A stretch of 39,685 bases of DNA from an uncultured Bacilli bacterium. Lineage in GTDB: Bacteria; Bacillota_I; Bacilli_A; RF39; UBA660. Below, piece by piece: positions 18,647-29,500 of this stretch. The number at the start of each line of letters is the position of its first letter. The stretch's first letter is position 1. The notes beneath the pieces are model-generated. The model saw nothing but the letters and a program-made list of their open reading frames with translations. It did no database searches and was not told the origin of the DNA. Location: assembly GCA_947630575.1 (NCBI GenBank), contig CANRIB010000009.1:1-39685 (forward strand), given 5' to 3'. The position numbers were made by a program, and so were the translations under genes.

Positions 18647-19328
18647 CTTAAAATTAGATAACTATTTAGAAATAGTAAATCAAGAAAAACTAAAGAAAGG
18701 ATTAGAAGATTATACACCACTTTATCCGATGTTAAGAGTGAAAGACAATAATCTTTATATTGGAGTGTTACTTACTAAAAATAATGCTAATGTTTGGGAT
18801 AAAGATAGTAATATTAAACCAGAATATTGGGTGTTAATTGATCCAAGTAATAACCAAATAATAGAATTTAATGAAACTGCTAAAAATGATTTTGTAATTG
18901 GGAAATTAATTTCTAAAGATGTAGAAAATAAACAAAAAGAAATATCTAAATATGCAGTAGAAAAGACTATGCAATATAAAGAATATCTAATGAATGATAT
19001 TAAAAATGATGAGCTTCCAATTCAAAAGAAATTAGCAAGTATTTTAAATAATGAAATAATAATTGATGGTGAAAAAGTAAATATTAATGATTATTTAATG
19101 GCTAATATAGAAAAAGATATAGTAGATAAAGTAAAAGAATTAGTTGATTTATTAGTAGCTTCTAAATATAATTCTATAACTTTCTATTATGATGCTTTAT
19201 TTAATGATATAGTAAATAATTATAAAAATAACAATGGAATAGATAAAGAAAAAATGGCTTTATGTGTAGAGATAATGAATAATTATTATGATGGGGTAAT
19301 AGGTATAGATAATTTCTTTAATACTTAA
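18639..19328 (+). CDS. Hypothetical protein, translationally coupled to the sigma factor
   Basis: 229-aa ORF overlapping the sigma-factor stop by 8 nt; no obvious TM segment. Confidence 0.6.
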   Translation: MNNLKLDNYLEIVNQEKLKKGLEDYTPLYPMLRVKDNNLYIGVLLTKNNANVWDKDSNIKPEYWVLIDPSNNQIIEFNETAKNDFVIGKLISKDVENKQKEISKYAVEKTMQYKEYLMNDIKNDELPIQKKLASILNNEIIIDGEKVNINDYLMANIEKDIVDKVKELVDLLVASKYNSITFYYDALFNDIVNNYKNNNGIDKEKMALCVEIMNNYYDGVIGIDNFFNT

Positions 19329-19413
19329 TAAAATATATAAGCTTAAAAATATTTGATTTGTATGTAAAATATTTATATGTTTATAGAATTATGTTATATA
19401 AGAGGTGAATAGA

Positions 19414-19899
19414 ATGGAATATGATTTTGATACTGTAAAAAGATTATATGATAGATATGGTATTAGAATTGATTCGAAAAATAATACTTATTATATTATA
19501 GATAGAAAAGATGGTAACAAATATTCTTTTGAGGGATTGGGAGCTGAAAAAATAAAATTTGCTCATTATTGGTTATATGCTACTAAATATGGTCAGTCAA
19601 CTTCTTATGATAGTGGTTTTACTGAAAAGGAATACGAAAGAGCATTTAGTGATGCTTTAAGAGAAGTATACAATATTATAATTGGAACGGAAATTCAACA
19701 TTTACAAATGACTGGTAGAATGTGTAAAGTAGAAGCATTAAAGAGTGAGCTTTCACAAGCCCTTTATTCTCATGCCGGAATTGTTGCTGAGGGGCTTTAT
19801 TCTAGACCAAATGGATATGCAACATTTGAGACTTGGTGTAGAGAAGTTGCTAAAGTATATACTCCTGAAGAATGGATTTATAAGAATAGGGCTAGATAA
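19414..19899 (+). CDS. Hypothetical protein
   Basis: ORF with RBS AGAGGTGA before MEYDFDTVKRLYDRYG; coding-like composition, no recognised family. Confidence 0.5.
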   Translation: MEYDFDTVKRLYDRYGIRIDSKNNTYYIIDRKDGNKYSFEGLGAEKIKFAHYWLYATKYGQSTSYDSGFTEKEYERAFSDALREVYNIIIGTEIQHLQMTGRMCKVEALKSELSQALYSHAGIVAEGLYSRPNGYATFETWCREVAKVYTPEEWIYKNRAR

Positions 19900-19926
19900 T
19901 TTTTTTGATATTAACTAGTGGCTATT

Positions 19927-20325
19927 ATGGAAAAAGAAGTAATATATAAAGATAATAATATAACTTTAAATATAAATAACAGCAATAATAAAACTATTGC
20001 TGTTATTTGTCATGCTAGATAGTAATAAAAATTCTAAACCTACTGTAAAATTAGCATAAAAATTAAACAAAAATAAAATTGATAACTTTCGATTTGATTT
20101 TGTCGCCTGTGGTGAGTCAAGTGGTGATTACAAAGATTATACTATAACTAATATGTTATCAAATCTTCATACTACATTAAGTTTGTTAAAAGAAAAATAT
20201 AATTTTAAAAATTTTATATTGATTGGTTGTAGTTTAGGAGCTAGAATTGTATCTTTAGTTGATTATAAGAGATTTAATATAGTAAAATTAGTTTTATGGT
20301 ATGGAGCATTAAATTACAAAATAAT
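19927..20325 (+). pseudogene. Degraded alpha/beta-hydrolase gene
   Basis: MEKEVIYKDNNITLNINNSNNKTIAVICHA then stop/frameshift, then IDNFRFDFVACGESSGDY...NFILIGCSLGARIVSLV (GxSxG-type) in another frame; C-terminus missing. Confidence 0.7.
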
Positions 20326-20326
20326 A

Positions 20327-20361
20327 AAAAACTCACTATTTAGATAGAAAAGTGAGTTTTT
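20327..20361. terminator. Bidirectional terminator
   Basis: AAAAACTCACT / AGTGAGTTTTT perfect 11-bp stem. Confidence 0.75.
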
Positions 20362-20367
20362 GCTACT

Positions 20368-20994
20368 TTATAAAGATTTTATATTTTCAACTTCATTAGA
20401 TAAATCTTTAAATATTTCATCTTCATATAAATGACGATCATATAAAATAAATCCGTCACTAGCATTTTGCATTTTAGGAATAATTTCGTTTGCTAATTCT
20501 TCTCCAAAATATTTGGCATCTTCTTTAGCAACATCTAAAGACATGTATCCATTTAAATCATAAATTTTAGCTTGTAAATCAGCTTCTAATTTACTAACTT
20601 GGTAAACAAATTTTGCTTCTTTTGATTGTCTTAATTCATATTCTTGCATTAGACTTTTAATTTCTTCAGCTTTAATTAATCCTTCTGTTATTTTAGTAAT
20701 TGCTTCAATTAAACTTTCTTCTTGATAATTTTCATTTAGATAATCTCTAGTTGTTGTTTCTTTTAAATTAACTTTTTTTAATTCTTTTAAAGTTAACATT
20801 TTAAATACTTTAAGCATATCTAAATCAAATTTATATTCACTTTCTAATCCAATAGCTAAAATTAAACAACCATAAATGTGTTCGGCAACTGATTCAAGTC
20901 TGTCGCTTGATACTTTAAGTTCTAACCAGCCAGTTCTAATAATATTTTTAAGTTTGTTGGCTGTTAAATAAAATTTAATAAGATTTGTATTCAT
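20368..20994 (-). CDS. HD-domain family protein (YfbR-like), probably catalytically degenerate
   Basis: LKNIIRTGWLELKVSSDRLESVAEHIYGCLILAIGLESEY and SKEAKFVYQVSKLEADLQAKIYD match the family layout; HD/HE dyad position reads KE. Confidence 0.7.
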   Translation of the reverse strand: MNTNLIKFYLTANKLKNIIRTGWLELKVSSDRLESVAEHIYGCLILAIGLESEYKFDLDMLKVFKMLTLKELKKVNLKETTTRDYLNENYQEESLIEAITKITEGLIKAEEIKSLMQEYELRQSKEAKFVYQVSKLEADLQAKIYDLNGYMSLDVAKEDAKYFGEELANEIIPKMQNASDGFILYDRHLYEDEIFKDLSNEVENIKSL

Positions 20995-21153
20995 TTAAAA
21001 TCATCCTTTCTGTTTTTTAGTATAACATATTATGTTTTAAAAATCACTAAAAATAGGAAGTTTTTTTGATATTTTTGTTATATAAGATTTAGTTTTATGG
21101 ATAATTGATACAACATCTTTTTATTTTGTGTTATAATTTTAGAGGTGATGCAT

Positions 21154-22362
21154 ATGCACGAAAATGTTTTGATAGAGTCTTTAGATTATTATGGGAGAGG
21201 TATTACTCATTTAGATGGTAAAATTGTTTTTGTTAAAGATGCTTTACCGGAAGAAATTGTTGATATTCAAATTATTTTAGATAAGAAAAAATATAGTGAA
21301 GCTAAAGTTATAAAGTATAAAAAGAAAAGTTCTAAGAGAGTTGATAGTTTATGCCCTTATTTTAAAAAATGTGGAGGGTGTCAATTATTTTATTATAAAT
21401 ACAAAGATTCTTTAGATTTTAAATATAATAAAGTTAGAAGTTTTCTTGATAATAATAAGATTAGTTATGATGGTAAGATTGATGTTGTAGAAAATTCAAA
21501 ACCACTTGAATATCGGAATAAACTTAGTTTAAAAATAGTTAATAATAAAATTGGTTTTTATAAAGAAAGTACTCATGAGTTGGTAGAGATTGATAAGTGT
21601 TTAATTGCGAGTCCAATAATAAATGAAGTTATTAAGAATTATAAATTATTAAATATTGAAGATGGAGAGTTAACTATTAGAGTTAATAGTAATAATGAAG
21701 TGCTTTTAATTATTAAAACGTTAAAAAATAATTATAATATTGATATAGCTAAATTAAAAGAAAAAGTTAAATTAGTGGGTATTGTTTATAATAATAAATG
21801 TATTTATGGGGATGATTTTTATTATGAGAGATTAGATAATAAATTATTTAAAGTGAGTTTTGATTCTTTTTTTCAGGTTAATCCATATATAACTAAAGAA
21901 TTATTTAAGTTAGTAAGTAAAAATATAGATAGTAATAGTGTAGTTTTAGATTTATATAGTGGAGTTGGAACTTTGAGTATTGTGGCCTCTTTAAAAGCTA
22001 AAGAAGTTTATAGTGTAGAGATAGTTAAAAATGCAGTTTTAAATGGGAATTTTAATGCTAAAATAAATAAGATTAATAATATTAAATTCTTTTTGGGAGA
22101 TGCTAGTAAAATAGTTAATAATTTAAATGTTAATTTTGATACTTTGATAGTAGATCCACCAAGAAGTGGTTTAAGTAGTATGACAAGAGAGTTTATTAAA
22201 GAGAAGATGCCTAATAAAATTATATATGTTTCTTGTGATTTATATACTTTAATTAGAGATTTAAAAATACTTGATGGGTATGAAATTAAAGATTATAAAA
22301 TATTAGATATGTTTAGTTATACATATCATTTAGAGAGCTTTGTTGTTTTAACGAGAAAATAA
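21154..22362 (+). CDS. 23S rRNA (uracil-C5)-methyltransferase, RlmD/TrmA family
   Basis: CPYFKKCGGCQL Fe-S Cys cluster; DLYSGVGTLSI; DPPRSGL; YVSCDLYTLIRDL. Confidence 0.9.
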   Translation: MHENVLIESLDYYGRGITHLDGKIVFVKDALPEEIVDIQIILDKKKYSEAKVIKYKKKSSKRVDSLCPYFKKCGGCQLFYYKYKDSLDFKYNKVRSFLDNNKISYDGKIDVVENSKPLEYRNKLSLKIVNNKIGFYKESTHELVEIDKCLIASPIINEVIKNYKLLNIEDGELTIRVNSNNEVLLIIKTLKNNYNIDIAKLKEKVKLVGIVYNNKCIYGDDFYYERLDNKLFKVSFDSFFQVNPYITKELFKLVSKNIDSNSVVLDLYSGVGTLSIVASLKAKEVYSVEIVKNAVLNGNFNAKINKINNIKFFLGDASKIVNNLNVNFDTLIVDPPRSGLSSMTREFIKEKMPNKIIYVSCDLYTLIRDLKILDGYEIKDYKILDMFSYTYHLESFVVLTRK

Positions 22363-22375
22363 TATGTTTTTGAAT

Positions 22376-22404
22376 TTGACAGACGTATATTTGTATAGTA
22401 TAAT
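22376..22404 (+). promoter_or_regulatory. Sigma-A-type promoter
   Basis: TTGACA - 17 nt - TATAAT. Confidence 0.85.
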
Positions 22405-22436
22405 TTATTTAGAATATTTTATGGAAGTGAGTAATC

Positions 22437-23189
22437 ATGGATAAAATTTATGGAATATTTTTAACTTTAATCGCGGGATTATTCTTTTTGATTGGAGGGG
22501 TAATAGCCTCTAAAGTCCAAAATAAAGATAAATTTAATCATTTTAGTGTTGCTATGGCTTTTATAATTATGTTTGGGCTTATTGTTTTTGATTTAGTGCC
22601 CGAAATAATAGAGTTGTTTCAAGATTATTCACTTAGTCAAAGTTTTATTATATTTTTGATTTTTGCTTTAGTGGGATTTTTAATATTAAAAGGGTTAGAT
22701 TTAATGATTCCCCATCATCATCACAATCATAAAGATAATGAGAAAAATAAGAAAGAACATATAGAACATGAACATCATGTAGGAACAATTACTATTTTAA
22801 GTTTAATATTACATAATATTTTAGAAGGTTTTGCAATATTTGGGATGACAATAAGTGATTTAAGAGTAGGTATTCTTATTGCGGTTTCCGTAGGATTACA
22901 TAATGTGCCTCTTGGAATGCATATTTTTAGTACTTTGAATATTAAAGAAAATAAATTAGCAACTTTGGGGCTTGTTCTTTCAAGTTTAATAGGAGGAATT
23001 ATGTTTTTAGTTGTGGGAAGCATTAGTGATTTAATTATTGGTATTATTACTTCTATTACACTGGGTATGCTTATATATATTGCTTTATGGGAATTATTAC
23101 CGGAGATTAAATGTGCAATTAGAAAACATGAAACTATGGCTGGTTTAGGGGTTGGAGCACTTATTCTTATAGTTTCATTATTTATATAG
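22437..23189 (+). CDS. ZIP family metal transporter
   Basis: Polytopic; His-rich loop HHHHNHKDNEK; HNILEGFAIFGM and HNVPLGMHIF motifs. Confidence 0.9.
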   Translation: MDKIYGIFLTLIAGLFFLIGGVIASKVQNKDKFNHFSVAMAFIIMFGLIVFDLVPEIIELFQDYSLSQSFIIFLIFALVGFLILKGLDLMIPHHHHNHKDNEKNKKEHIEHEHHVGTITILSLILHNILEGFAIFGMTISDLRVGILIAVSVGLHNVPLGMHIFSTLNIKENKLATLGLVLSSLIGGIMFLVVGSISDLIIGIITSITLGMLIYIALWELLPEIKCAIRKHETMAGLGVGALILIVSLFI

Positions 23190-23198
23190 GAGGTATAT

Positions 23199-24134
23199 AT
23201 GAAAAAAGTATTAGTTACAGGGGCAGCAGGAGTTATTGGACAAAAAGTTATTAAATATTTGTTAAGTGAAGGAAAATATGAAATTACCGCCCTTGATTTA
23301 AGAACTAAAGAGGCAATGAAAAAGTTAAAAAGATATCGCCGAAGAATTAATTTAATATATGGTGATATTAATGATACAGTACTTATGGAGGCGTTAGTAA
23401 AAGACCAAGATTATATTATTCATTTAGCAGGAGTTATGCCACCACTTGCCGACATTAAAAAAGATCTGTGTGAATTAATTGAATATAATGGAACTGAAAA
23501 TATTGTAAAGGCAATAAATTTTTATAATCCAGATTGTATGCTTTTTTATGCATCTTCAACGACTATATATGGTGATGTTGCAACAGCAGATGTTAAGTCA
23601 GAATTAAATGTACTTCCAATTGATTATTATAGTAAGAATAAAATTAAGATTGAAAAACTAATTCAAAATAAATTAAAAAATTATAGTATAATTAGACTTC
23701 CTTTAGTTCTTTGTAATCCAAAAAGTAAAGCTTTTATGTACAATGTTAAGAGAAATAGTTATGTAGAAGCTATAACGGATAATGATGCAGCATATATGTT
23801 TGTTAGTGCACTTAATAATAGTGATAAAATAAATAAAAAAATATATAATGCGGGGGGAGGAGATTCACTAAAAGGAAAATATGGAGAAATTCTTTCTCAT
23901 GTTTTAGATATTTATGGACTTAGTTTTGCTTATTTATTTAATTTAATATTTATTGATAAAAATTTTTATTCGCATGTATATACTGATAGTGATAAATTAG
24001 ATGAAATATTAGAATTTAGAAGTGATTCTTTATCGTCATTTTATATGCAACTTAAAAGAAATGTTAAAGGGCGAAAAATAGCTAAAATACTTGCTAAACC
24101 TTTTGTGTGGGTTTTGAGGAAGAGATATAGATGA
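23199..24134 (+). CDS. NAD(P)-dependent epimerase/dehydratase (SDR family)
   Basis: VLVTGAAGVIGQKVIKYL; DYIIHLAGVMPP; DYYSKNKIKIE (YxxxK). Confidence 0.88.
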   Translation: MKKVLVTGAAGVIGQKVIKYLLSEGKYEITALDLRTKEAMKKLKRYRRRINLIYGDINDTVLMEALVKDQDYIIHLAGVMPPLADIKKDLCELIEYNGTENIVKAINFYNPDCMLFYASSTTIYGDVATADVKSELNVLPIDYYSKNKIKIEKLIQNKLKNYSIIRLPLVLCNPKSKAFMYNVKRNSYVEAITDNDAAYMFVSALNNSDKINKKIYNAGGGDSLKGKYGEILSHVLDIYGLSFAYLFNLIFIDKNFYSHVYTDSDKLDEILEFRSDSLSSFYMQLKRNVKGRKIAKILAKPFVWVLRKRYR

Positions 24135-25186
24135 TTGGACTTGCTTTAGAAGGTGGGGGAGTTAGAGGTTCATATCAAGCAGGGGTATATATGGCAATGT
24201 ATGAGTGTGGGCTTAAAATAGATGGAGTATGTGGTACTAGTATTGGAGCTATAAATGGGGCAGTTATTGCAAGTGGGCATGGAGAAGATTTGCCTAAGAT
24301 ATGGCGAGGTCTTTCAATGGCTCATGTTTTTGGATTTTCAGATGATTTTGTAAATTTATTATTAGGCAAAAAAGTTAATACTAATTTTATGAAATTAACT
24401 TTAGCTAATATTATTAAGATTTTAAGTAATAAAGGAATAGAATTAAAAGGACTTAGAGAAGTAATTGATAATAATATAGATGTTGATGAATTAATTAATA
24501 GTAATATGGAATTTGGACTTTGTACAGTTAGATTTAAAGATTTAAAGCCTCTTTATTTGTTTAAAGAAGATATGAAGCCAGATAAAATAAAAGATTATAT
24601 TTTGGCTAGTTCTTTTTTGCCATTTTTTAAGAAAGAAAAATTGATTGATGATAATTATTATTTAGATGGAGGATTTTATGATTTAGGTCCGGTTAATATG
24701 CTTTTAAATAAAGGGTATGAAAAAGTTTATTTAGTGAAAGTTCATGGAATAGGAATAACGAGAAATTATCCTGATAATGCAAATGTAGTAGTTATTGAAT
24801 CTAAAAGAAATTTGGGAGGAGTTATTGATTTAAATCCAGGAAGAATTGAAGAAAATATTAAGATGGGGTATTATGATACTATAAGAATATTGAAGAATTA
24901 TGATGGAGAAAAGTTTGTTTTTAAAAGAAGAAGAGAAGAGTATTATCAATTTTTAAATAGAAAAGTAAGTGATAAATTATATAAGAGGGTGGCAAGATTT
25001 TTTAAAGCTCATAGTTATAAAGAAACAACTATTAGAGTTTTAGAATATATTATGGAAGAGAATAAGATTAATTATTATAAAATATATAAAGTTGAAAAGA
25101 TAATAAATAAAATAAAGAAAGGTTATAATAAAAGAAATTTTATATATGATTATGCAAAAAAATTAAGTTTTTGTTTATTAGACTAG
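24131..25186 (+). CDS. Patatin-like phospholipase
   Basis: LALEGGGVRGSYQAGV, GTSIGAING (GxSxG), LDGGFYDLGPVN. Confidence 0.93.
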   Translation: MIGLALEGGGVRGSYQAGVYMAMYECGLKIDGVCGTSIGAINGAVIASGHGEDLPKIWRGLSMAHVFGFSDDFVNLLLGKKVNTNFMKLTLANIIKILSNKGIELKGLREVIDNNIDVDELINSNMEFGLCTVRFKDLKPLYLFKEDMKPDKIKDYILASSFLPFFKKEKLIDDNYYLDGGFYDLGPVNMLLNKGYEKVYLVKVHGIGITRNYPDNANVVVIESKRNLGGVIDLNPGRIEENIKMGYYDTIRILKNYDGEKFVFKRRREEYYQFLNRKVSDKLYKRVARFFKAHSYKETTIRVLEYIMEENKINYYKIYKVEKIINKIKKGYNKRNFIYDYAKKLSFCLLD

Positions 25187-25212
25187 ACATAATTCAGGGA
25201 TAATGTTATAAT
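25184..25212 (+). promoter_or_regulatory. Sigma-A-type promoter for yebC
   Basis: TAGACA - 17 nt - TATAAT. Confidence 0.65.
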
Positions 25213-25238
25213 GAAAAACGAATTTTAGGAGGAATATT

Positions 25239-25958
25239 ATGGGACGTGCTTATGAAGTAAGAAAAGCAAGTATTCAAAAGACAGGAGCAATGAAAGCTAA
25301 GTTATATTCAACTTATGCTAAAGAAATATATTTAGCAGCAAAAAAAGGAACACCAGAAATAGAATCTAATGTATTTTTAAAAAGAATTGTTGAAAAAGCA
25401 AAGAAAGAACAAGTTCCTAGTGATATAATTAATAGAGCAATAGATAAGGCTAAAGGAATGGGTGGAGAAGACTATCATGAAGTTATTTATGAGGGTTTTG
25501 GTCCAGGAGCTTCAACTTTGATTATTAAAACTTTAACAGATAACGTTAATAGAACTGTTGGTATGGTTAGGGCGGCTTTTAATAAAGTTAATAAAAGTTT
25601 GGGAGTCACTAACAGTGTTTCTTATAATTATGATTATTTAGCCATATTATCTTTTAAAACAGATAGAGAAGAAGAAATATTTGAGGCTTTATTAGAGGCA
25701 GGAATAGAACCTGTGGAATTTGAAGTAGAAGAGGGAGAATTAACGATAAGTGTTAATCCTAATGATATTAATAATACTAAAGATGTTTTAGAAAAATTAA
25801 TGGGTAATATAGAATATAGTATTGATGAAGTAGGAATGTATCCTAAAAATAAAATAGAACTTCAAGGAGAAGATTTGGAAACTTTTGATAAACTTTATAA
25901 AATGTTAGATGAAATAGATGATGTTACAGAAATATATCATAATGTAAGTAATAGATAA
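25239..25958 (+). CDS. yebC: YebC/PmpR family transcriptional regulator
   Basis: [53 protein letters not shown]. Confidence 0.93.
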   Translation: MGRAYEVRKASIQKTGAMKAKLYSTYAKEIYLAAKKGTPEIESNVFLKRIVEKAKKEQVPSDIINRAIDKAKGMGGEDYHEVIYEGFGPGASTLIIKTLTDNVNRTVGMVRAAFNKVNKSLGVTNSVSYNYDYLAILSFKTDREEEIFEALLEAGIEPVEFEVEEGELTISVNPNDINNTKDVLEKLMGNIEYSIDEVGMYPKNKIELQGEDLETFDKLYKMLDEIDDVTEIYHNVSNR

Positions 25959-25961
25959 GAT

Positions 25962-25986
25962 AACTAGACAAGTTCTAGTTTTTTTC
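25962..25986 (+). terminator. Intrinsic terminator after yebC
   Basis: AACTAGA / TTCTAGTT stem with following T-tract. Confidence 0.7.
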
Positions 25987-26007
25987 ATATCTTATATTGT
26001 GAGATAT

Positions 26008-26502
26008 ATGATAAAATTTTTTAAAAATTTAATAAATATTATTAAAGAGAAAGATCCGGCAATACATAGTAATTGGGAAGTAATAGTTTATCCTTTTTTT
26101 AAGGTTTATATTTATTATAAAATAGCTCATTTTCTTTATTTACATAAGTTTTATTTTTTAGCACGTTTTTTAAGTGAAAGAGCAAAGATTAGAACAGGAA
26201 TAGAGATACATCCAGGAGCAGTGATAGGAAAAAATTTTTTTATAGATCATGGGGTAGGAGTCGTGATTGGAGAAACTGCAGTTATTCAGGATAATGTAAT
26301 GCTTTATCATGGAGTTACTTTAGGTGGAACAGGAAAAGATAAAGATAAAAGACATCCAACCATAAAAAATAATGTAATTATTGGGGCAGGGAGTATCATT
26401 TTAGGAAATATTACAATTGGAGAAAATGCTGTTATTGGAGCAGGTTCTATAGTTTTAAGAAATGTGCCTGATAATATGGTGGTTGTGGGGGTTTATAAAT
26501 AA
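26008..26502 (+). CDS. cysE: Serine O-acetyltransferase
   Basis: [29 protein letters not shown]; left-handed beta-helix hexapeptides [30 protein letters not shown]. Confidence 0.93.
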   Translation: MIKFFKNLINIIKEKDPAIHSNWEVIVYPFFKVYIYYKIAHFLYLHKFYFLARFLSERAKIRTGIEIHPGAVIGKNFFIDHGVGVVIGETAVIQDNVMLYHGVTLGGTGKDKDKRHPTIKNNVIIGAGSIILGNITIGENAVIGAGSIVLRNVPDNMVVVGVYK

Positions 26503-26574
26503 AAGCTTTAAATAATTTGATAAAATAGTTTTTAAAAAAGTCTAAGACATGTTATAATAAAGATGGTGATTATA

Positions 26575-29500
26575 ATGAAAATCTGTGATGGAAATAAAGC
26601 TTGTAGTGATATTGCTTATTATTTTAGTGAGATATGTTCAATTTATCCAATTACACCTTCTAGTCCAATGGCTTCAAATATTGATAGTTTAAAAGAAAAT
26701 AAATTGAATTTATTTGATAGTCCGGTTAAATTAATAGAAATGCAAAGTGAAGCTGGGGCAGCAGGGGCATTACATGGAGCTTTAATAAGTGGTTCTTTAG
26801 CATCTACTTTTACGGCTAGTCAAGGATTACTTTTAATGATGCCTAATTTATATAAGATAGCAGGAGAGATGCTTCCGGGTGTTATTCATGTAGCTTCAAG
26901 AACGGTTGCTACGAATGCTTTATCAATTTTTGGTGATCATAGTGATGTTTATGCGATGAGGCCAACAGGAGTAGCAATGCTCGCTTCTTCAAATGTATTT
27001 GATGCTCAAAATTTGGCAGCAGTTGCCCATCTTGCGGCGATTAAAGGAAGTATTCCTTTTTTGCATTTTTTTGATGGTTTTAGAACTAGTCATGAAATTA
27101 GTTCTATTGCCGAGTTAGATGTGAATAAATTAAAGAATATTATTCCTTGGGAAGAAATTAATGATTTTAAGAATCGAGCTTTAAATATTGGAACAGATGT
27201 GGAAAGAGGACTAGCTTTTAATGAAGATATTTATTTTCAAACGCAGGAAGCTCGAAATAAATATTATGATAAATTACCAGATATTGTAAATAATTATATG
27301 TTAGAAATTAATAAAATTATGGGAACTCATTATAAACCATTTAATTATTATGGAGATATAGAGGCAACAAAAGTAATTGTGGCCATGGGAAGTGTTACAG
27401 ATACAATAAAGTTAGTGGTGGATAAAGAAATTAAAACAGGAGAGAAAGTTGGTTTAATAACCGTTCATTTATATAGACCTTTTAGTAAAGATTATCTTTT
27501 AAAAGTACTTCCTAAAACAGTAAAGAAAGTTGCAGTTTTAGATAGGACTAAAGAAGCGGGAGCTAATGGAGAGCCTTTATATTTAGATATTGTTAATGCT
27601 CTTAAAGATATCGATATTAAAGTAGTTGGGGGAAGATATGGTTTATCAAGTAAAAATACAACTCCAGCAGATATTAAAAGTGTTTATACAATGTTAGATA
27701 AAGAATTAAAAAATAATTTTACAATTGGAATTATTGATGATATAACTAATACTAGTTTACCTAAAGAAGATTATAATATAGAACTTGATGTTGAAGAATT
27801 TTTGATATATGGTTATGGTTCTGATGGGATGGTTAGTGCATCAAAAGATATTTTGAAAATACTTGGGGAAAAAGATTATTTTGTTAATGGTTATTTTTCT
27901 TATGATTCTAAAAAATCAGGGGGAGTTACAGTTAGTAATTTAAGAGTAGGAAAGAAGAAAATTAATGCTCCTTATTATGTTACTAATCCTAAATTAGTAG
28001 TGGTTACAAAATTGGAATATTTTAAAAAGTTTGAGATGATTAATAATATAGTTAAAGATGGAATAATAATTATTAATACAAATAAAAATAAAGATGAAAT
28101 ATTAGAGGCAATTTCTAATAAAGATAAGAAAATAATTCAAGATAGAAATGTTAAATTGTTGGTGGTTGATGCCGATAAAATAGCTTTAGAGTGTGGAATT
28201 AAAGGAAAAATAAGTAGGATAATGGAAATGCTTATTTTAGATGGTTTGGGAATAAATGAAGCATTGGCAATATTAGAGGAAAGAATTAAGAAACAATTTA
28301 AAACTAAGGGAGATAATATTGTTAAGAGTAATATTTTAGCAATTAAAGAAGCTAAAAAAGAATTAAAAAGAATTGAAATTAAAGTTTCTAATGAAACAAT
28401 AAAACAAGAAAGTTTAGATATATTTAGTAAAATTAATAAAAGAATGGGAGATTCTTTAACAGTTGGGGAATTAGCTTGTTTTAAAGATGGAGCATTTCCA
28501 AATGGTTTAAGTAGATTTGAGAAAAGAGCAGTTAATAAGATGGCTCCTAAATGGATTAAAGAAAATTGTATTCAGTGTGGTAAATGTAGTTTTGTGTGTC
28601 CTCATGCGGTTATTAGAGCTTTTATTAAAAAAGATAAAGATAGTGATTCTATTCCATATTTAATTAATAAAGAATATAATTATCAAATATTAGTAAGTGA
28701 AGTAGATTGTACAGAATGTGGATTATGTATAACAGAATGTCCAGGAAAAAATGGAAAAAAAGCTTTGGAATTTGGACCAATAGAATTAGATAAGCAAAAG
28801 AACGCTAATAATTATTTTAATAATTATGAAAATCCAGAAATATTTAATAAATTTAATGTAGCAGGGGCAAGTTTATGTAAACCTAAGTTAGAGTTTAGTG
28901 GAGCTTGTGCCGGTTGTGGAGAGACTCCATATATTAATTTAATAACAAGATTATATGGTAATGAATTAGTTATTGCTAATGCGACTGGATGTTCAAGCAT
29001 TTATGGGGGTTCAGCACCATCTACACCTTATACTATTCCATGGGCTAATTCATTGTTTGAAGATAATGCTGAGTTTGCTTTAGGCATGCATTTATCTTAT
29101 GAAAATAAAAGAAATTTAATAGTTAAAATAATGCAAGAAGAAATGGATAAAGTAAAACCTAAAGTAAAAGAACAATTTGAGAAATTTTTAAATAATAAAG
29201 ATGATTTCAAGAAAACTATGGAAGTTAAACAAGAACTTATTAATTTACCTATACCTGATAAATTAAAAGATTTAATTAATTATATTCCAGCGAGAACAGT
29301 TTTAGCGCTTGGAGGCGATGGTTGGGCTTATGATATAGGTTTTGGAGGGCTTGACCATGTATTATCGACAAATGAAAACATTAAAGTTTTAGTTTTAGAT
29401 ACAGAAGTATATTCTAATACAGGAGGACAGGCTAGTAAAGCAAGTAGAATAGGGCAAGTAGCAGAATTTGCAGATTTAGGAAAGAAAACAACTAAAAAAG

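Noticed and set aside
19975-20007. Perfect 13-bp inverted repeat AATAACAGCAATA/TATTGCTGTTATT
   Set aside because: Lies inside the coding remnant of the hydrolase (NNSNNKTIAVI), no T-tract after it; a riboregulatory role cannot be supported
22700-22775. His-rich stretch HHHHNHKDNEKNKKEHIEHEHH
   Set aside because: Normal variable metal-binding loop of ZIP transporters
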